Assembly: GCA_016713135.1 (NCBI GenBank)
Contig: JADJPR010000022.1
Coordinates: 124,001-188,000, forward strand
From: Rhodanobacteraceae bacterium
GTDB lineage: Bacteria; Pseudomonadota; Gammaproteobacteria; Xanthomonadales; SZUA-5
Reading direction: 5' to 3'
DNA length: 64,000 nt
Translations under genes and position numbers: made by a program
Shown: positions 60,721-64,000 of the stretch, one piece after another
Position numbering within the stretch: position 1 is the first letter of the stretch
Layout of the letters: each line of letters begins with the position of its first letter
The notes under the pieces: generated by a model
The model's database searches: none
The model's input: only the letters and a program-made list of their open reading frames with translations
What the model was told of the DNA's origin: nothing

Positions 60721-61047
60721 TCAGTTCGGCGATGACGGCGGCTCCCCGGGCTGCGCCGGCTCACGCAGCCCGCTGGTCCAGGCCGCGTTGGCCAGCGCAT
60801 GGCAGGCGGTCGGGCTGGTGAACAGCAGGAACAGGAAGATCAACGCCAGCTTGAGCGTCCCCAAAGTCGGTCCGAACAGGAAGGCCAGGCCGCCGAGAAA
60901 CAAGCCGGCTGCCAGGGTATCGATCACGCCCGCAGCATGCAGACGCGAATAGAAATGCGGGAAGCGCAGCAAGCCCAGGCCCGCGATCAGCAACAATGCC
61001 GATCCAGGCAGCATCAGCGCAGCGGCGCTCCACTCGCTCCAGTTCAT
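60721..61047 (-). CDS. mnhG: Mrp Na+/H+ antiporter subunit G
   Basis: 108 residues with three membrane helices. The family signature is LLRFPHFYSRLHAAGVIDTL (about 27-46), followed by LALIFLFLLFTSPTACHALA. Accessory, non-pumping subunit of Mrp. The ATG overlaps the mnhF stop (ATGA). Confidence 0.93.
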   Translation of the reverse strand: MNWSEWSAAALMLPGSALLLIAGLGLLRFPHFYSRLHAAGVIDTLAAGLFLGGLAFLFGPTLGTLKLALIFLFLLFTSPTACHALANAAWTSGLREPAQPGEPPSSPN

Positions 61048-61334
61048 GGATGCTCCCGGTCGTCGCGTGCGAATTCGCCGGACTCGCAATAGCGCAGCAG
61101 CGCCACGGTGGCGACGAAATTGATCAGCGCGTAGAGCAGGGCGACATCCAGGTAGTCGCTGCGTCCGGCCATCGCGCCGAGCAGCGCGATCAGCAGTACC
61201 GTCTTGGTGCCGAAACTGTTGACCGCGAGGATGCGGTCGTACACCGTCGGGCCCAGCAAGGTGCGCGCCAGGGCCATGCCCATCGCGACCAGGATGGCGA
61301 TACCCGCTGCGGCCAGCATCAGTCCGAGGTTCAT
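61044..61334 (-). CDS. mnhF: Mrp Na+/H+ antiporter subunit F
   Basis: 96 residues with three helices. LLGPTVYDRILAVNSFGTKT and SDYLDVALLYALINFVATVA are the family's conserved segments. The ATG overlaps the mnhE stop and its own stop overlaps mnhG. Confidence 0.93.
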   Translation of the reverse strand: MNLGLMLAAAGIAILVAMGMALARTLLGPTVYDRILAVNSFGTKTVLLIALLGAMAGRSDYLDVALLYALINFVATVALLRYCESGEFARDDREHP

Positions 61335-61816
61335 GCCGGCCGCTCCTCGACATCCGCCGGGATCATGCCGTCGAGCTGGCCCTCACGCACGCCCTGCGCC
61401 GAGGCCGCTGTCAGCGCGTGCACCAGCAGCTCGTCACCTTCTTGCCGCACCGTGACCGTGCCGGGCGTCAGGGTGATCGAGTTCGCCAGCAAGACTTGTC
61501 CCAATGCGGATTGCTGTCGCGTACGCACACGCAGGAAGTGCGGCTGGATCGGGTGGCGGCCGGGCGACAGGATAGCCGCGACCACCTGCAGGTTGGAAAC
61601 TGCTATCTCCCGCAGCAGGCGCACCCAGAAGCGTGCGAGTTGCCAGGAGATATGGATCGGATGGCTTTCGTGATCGATCACATCCATCCGGCGCGCCAGC
61701 CACAGCGTGAAGCCGACACTGCACACACCCAGCCCCAACAGCAGGGGCTTGGCGTAGCCAGACAGTACCCACCAAAGGGCGCTGAGCAAGACGGCGAGGC
61801 TGATCGTGTGCTTCAT
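61331..61816 (-). CDS. mnhE: Mrp Na+/H+ antiporter subunit E
   Basis: 161 residues. Two N-terminal membrane helices (LAVLLSALWWVLSGYAKPLL and LGVCSVGFTLWLARRMDV) precede a soluble domain with LLANSITLTPGTVTV and ELLVHALT, the MnhE signature. First gene of the operon. No strong ribosome binding site is visible before the ATG at 61816. Confidence 0.92.
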   Translation of the reverse strand: MKHTISLAVLLSALWWVLSGYAKPLLLGLGVCSVGFTLWLARRMDVIDHESHPIHISWQLARFWVRLLREIAVSNLQVVAAILSPGRHPIQPHFLRVRTRQQSALGQVLLANSITLTPGTVTVRQEGDELLVHALTAASAQGVREGQLDGMIPADVEERPA

Positions 61817-61872
61817 CGCTTATGGATCAATGGCTTGTGTGGGCCTTCGAGGAGGTCCGAAGAAAGCGGGCG

Positions 61873-61881
61873 AGAATAACA
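61873..61881 (-). promoter_or_regulatory. Candidate extended -10 promoter for the Mrp operon
   Basis: On the minus strand TGTTATTCT forms an extended -10 (TG-n-TATTCT) 57 bases before the mnhE ATG. A convincing -35 is missing (TTACTG at a short spacing is the nearest). Confidence 0.35.
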
Positions 61882-61965
61882 GAGCAATCGTGACAGTAAG
61901 GTTTGCTGCAGGCGCTGCCGGTTCTCGGCCATCATCGGGGTTTGCCTTCCCATTCCGGAATTCCG

Positions 61966-64000
61966 ATGAAACGAATCGTGCGCCTGTTCTGTCTGCTGCC
62001 CGCCCTGGGCCTGCTTGCGTGCCAGCGCGAGGCAGGCGAAGGCAGTTCGGTGCCGATGGCGGACACCGCCGCCCAGGCCAAGGTCTATTCCGACGACGCC
62101 TGGCTGCGCGAGCGCCTGCCGGCCGACAGCATTGTCTATGTGCGCATCCCCAGCCCCTGGCGCATGGCGCTGGGCCCTGGCGGCAAGGACAGCGACCGCA
62201 TGTACCAGAGCCAGGCTTGGGTGAACGCGGCGGCCAAGGTGCGCGCGGCCTTCACTCAGGACAAGCTGATCGGCGACGCGGCGCAGCCGATCGCCGGCCT
62301 GCTGTATCGACTCGGCTCGCCGGTGGAACTGGTGGTCACGGCCGACGGGCGCATGGCGTCGCCGGCGGCGCTGGTGTACGCCACTGCGCGCTTCGACTAT
62401 GCCGACGCCGCGACCCTCGGCAAGGCGATCGCCGCGCAGTTGGGCGACGATGCGCAACTTGCCTTCGACGCAGACGGCTTCGCAAGCGTGCCGACGCCGG
62501 GTGCGCCGGTGTTCCTGCATTTCGACGCGGCGAACGGACGCCTGTCCCTGCTCGGCGGCATGTTCGCCAACCTCGACAGTCTGAAGAAAGTCCGCGCCGA
62601 GATCGCCGCTGCCAAGGTGGAGCCGCGCGCGGAACTGGCGCTGGAACGGCGGATCGACGCCGCTGGCCACGGCTTCGTGGTCTGGGCGGATGTCGAAGCC
62701 TTGCGGCCGGTCCTGGGCGCCGCGGTGACCGATGACGTGGGCAAGTTGTTGCTGGCGCAGACCAAGCGTGTGGCCTTCGGCTGGGGCGCAGTCGACGGTC
62801 GCGGCAAGGCCGGCCTGCATGCCGAGATCAGCGGTGCCAGTTGGGCCCAGTGGCTACCGCAATCGCCGCGCAAGCTGGACCTCAAGGGTAGCGGGCGCAC
62901 GCGCTGGCTGATGCGCCTGGCGATTCCCACCGGCGAGGACCTGGCGCGTATCGGCCAGTCTTTCGCCAAGGACTCGGATGCCGCCAAGGGCTGGGCCGAG
63001 GTGGAGGCCAAGTCGCTGGAACTGACCGGTTTCAAGCTGGCCGACTGGCTGGCGCCTTTCGGCCCGGACCTGGCGGTGGTGTCCGACGATGCCGGCGACT
63101 ACCTGGCGCTGCGCCTGCGCGATGCGGCCGCGTGGCAGCGCATGCAGACCATGCTGGTCGACAAGCTCAAGGCCCAGGTGAAGCCGACTGCGCGAGGCGA
63201 AGGCTTGCGCCATATCCGCCTGCCGAGCGCGGTCGAGATGGGCGGTCTGTTTGGCGACACCCACGCTGAAATCCAGGACAACCTGGCGCTCCAGGTCTAC
63301 GGGCGCCTGGGTACGCACCTCTATTGGATCGAACAGGATGGCTGGCTGCTGCTGTCGGGCGTGCCGCAGCCGCTGATCGACCGCCTGGCGCTCGGCGCCA
63401 GCGAGCCGCTGGACGCGCGCCTGCGCGCTGCCGGGGCCGATCCGGAGTCGCTGATGGCGGTCAGCGGTGTCGCCCAGGACGCCAGCCGGCAGGTCTATTA
63501 CGCCTGGGTCGGCATGCTGGCGAGCATCGCCGAGCTCGGCGGCGCCGACATCGACCTCACGACGCTGCCGACTGCGCGCGAGCTGGCACTGCCGGAGCAG
63601 AGTGCGATCAGCGCCTCGCTGGAGCTCAGCGCCGAGCGCCTGAGCCTGGAAATGGGCTACGACCAGCACGCGCTGGAGTGGCTGGCGGGCAATAACGGCC
63701 TGGCGGTGGTGGCCGTCGGCGGCGTGCTCGCGGCCATCGCGATCCCCGCCTACCAGGACTTCACGGTCCGCGCCGTCGTGGCGAGCGCGATCGGCGACAG
63801 CCGCGAGTTGAGCGATGCGATCGCCGCGCATTACGCCGAGTACGGCGAGCTGCCGGACGAGGGCGAGGCGCTGAATCTCGAGCTGCCGATTGCCAGCGAG
63901 ACCGGACATGCCGACATCAGCTACGACCACGGCGCGGTGCTGATCCAGTTCCGCGACACCGCGCCGGGCGGCCTCGCCGGCAACTTCCTCTACCGCCTGC
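61966..64000 (+). CDS. Large lipoprotein with a C-terminal pilin-like segment, 3' end outside the window
   Basis: At least 678 residues, open at the window end. The start ATG at 61966 leads to a lipobox (LGLLAC, Cys19). The long middle (about 40-560) is soluble, with patches WLRERLPADSIVYVRIPSPW and LLYRLGSPVELVVTADG; I do not recognise its family. At about 575-605 a membrane helix reads VVAVGGVLAAIAIPAYQDFT and continues VRAVVASAI, a close match to the helix of type IV pilins, followed by a pilin-like globular start. The prepilin peptidase site (G-FTLIE) is absent. Divergent from the Mrp operon. Confidence 0.8.
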   Translation, partial: MKRIVRLFCLLPALGLLACQREAGEGSSVPMADTAAQAKVYSDDAWLRERLPADSIVYVRIPSPWRMALGPGGKDSDRMYQSQAWVNAAAKVRAAFTQDKLIGDAAQPIAGLLYRLGSPVELVVTADGRMASPAALVYATARFDYADAATLGKAIAAQLGDDAQLAFDADGFASVPTPGAPVFLHFDAANGRLSLLGGMFANLDSLKKVRAEIAAAKVEPRAELALERRIDAAGHGFVVWADVEALRPVLGAAVTDDVGKLLLAQTKRVAFGWGAVDGRGKAGLHAEISGASWAQWLPQSPRKLDLKGSGRTRWLMRLAIPTGEDLARIGQSFAKDSDAAKGWAEVEAKSLELTGFKLADWLAPFGPDLAVVSDDAGDYLALRLRDAAAWQRMQTMLVDKLKAQVKPTARGEGLRHIRLPSAVEMGGLFGDTHAEIQDNLALQVYGRLGTHLYWIEQDGWLLLSGVPQPLIDRLALGASEPLDARLRAAGADPESLMAVSGVAQDASRQVYYAWVGMLASIAELGGADIDLTTLPTARELALPEQSAISASLELSAERLSLEMGYDQHALEWLAGNNGLAVVAVGGVLAAIAIPAYQDFTVRAVVASAIGDSRELSDAIAAHYAEYGELPDEGEALNLELPIASETGHADISYDHGAVLIQFRDTAPGGLAGNFLYRL

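Noticed and set aside
54554..61816. Respiratory complex I (nuo) cluster
   Set aside because: The large subunits are NuoL/M/N-like, but E, F, G and C subunits are Mrp-specific and no iron-sulfur or flavin Nuo genes are present.
54554..61816. DabAB inorganic-carbon transporter
   Set aside because: There is no DabA (DUF2309) gene next to the NuoL-like subunit.

Overview
The window is a GC-rich (roughly two-thirds G+C by eye), densely coded bacterial chromosome segment with no phage, plasmid or insertion-sequence gene. Its gene content (FtsY/RsmD/CoaD/YfhL, YggX, Hsp15, a full Wsp operon, a PatZ-like acetyltransferase) suggests a gammaproteobacterium, most likely of the Xanthomonadales/Lysobacterales. 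That placement is an inference from gene content, not a computed one. Many neighbouring genes overlap by ATGA, GTGA or TGATG, so translational coupling is the rule here.

Layout. 1-9126: a truncated unknown gene, a small membrane protein, a KefB-like cation/proton antiporter, tRNA-Arg, an amino acid permease, then a same-strand run of Nudix hydrolase, AcuC-type deacetylase and PatZ-like protein acetyltransferase. 9127-9453: a repeat-filled convergent gap. 9454-15348 (minus): a TPR-GGDEF protein, a CcsA/HemX-type membrane protein, and a PuuA-like ligase paired with a class III aminotransferase. 15476-18991: htpG, hslR, a small membrane protein and a DUF2238 protein. 19085-24075 (minus): a rearranged stretch with a metallo-beta-lactamase-fold gene, a DUF4920 gene, a chimeric secreted-protein gene, an MBL gene remnant, three copies of a palindromic repeat, then ggt, a YfhL ferredoxin and the lipoprotein parent of the chimera. 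24162-28394: coaD, rsmD, ftsY, mutY, yggX and a small lipoprotein gene. 28577-35423: tRNA-Phe, a LysR regulator divergent from a dinucleotide-binding oxidoreductase, a secreted trypsin-like protease and a Reg_prop sensor kinase. 35556-36914: mgtE. 36938-48237 (minus): wspABCDEFR preceded in the same direction by two roadblock/LC7 proteins, an unknown protein and a small Ras-like GTPase. 48458-54553: acyl-CoA dehydrogenase, S9 peptidase, amidase, a YegP-like protein, a frameshifted alkB and a DUF192 lipoprotein. 54554-61816 (minus): an Mrp-type cation/proton antiporter operon with a frameshifted B subunit. 61966-end: a lipoprotein that ends in a pilin-like segment and runs off the window.

How the genes work together. 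The Wsp genes form a complete surface-sensing chemosensory pathway: receptor WspA, couplers WspB/WspD, methyltransferase WspC, kinase WspE, methylesterase WspF and diguanylate cyclase WspR. Upstream, on the same strand, lies a GTPase/roadblock set of the kind that controls cell polarity in other bacteria. I consider this the best candidate for an undescribed combined system. Other points of interest are a putative acetylation/deacetylation pair, a chimeric gene whose two parents both lie in the window, two single-base frameshifts, and a dispersed palindromic repeat carrying CGCAAAG heptamers.
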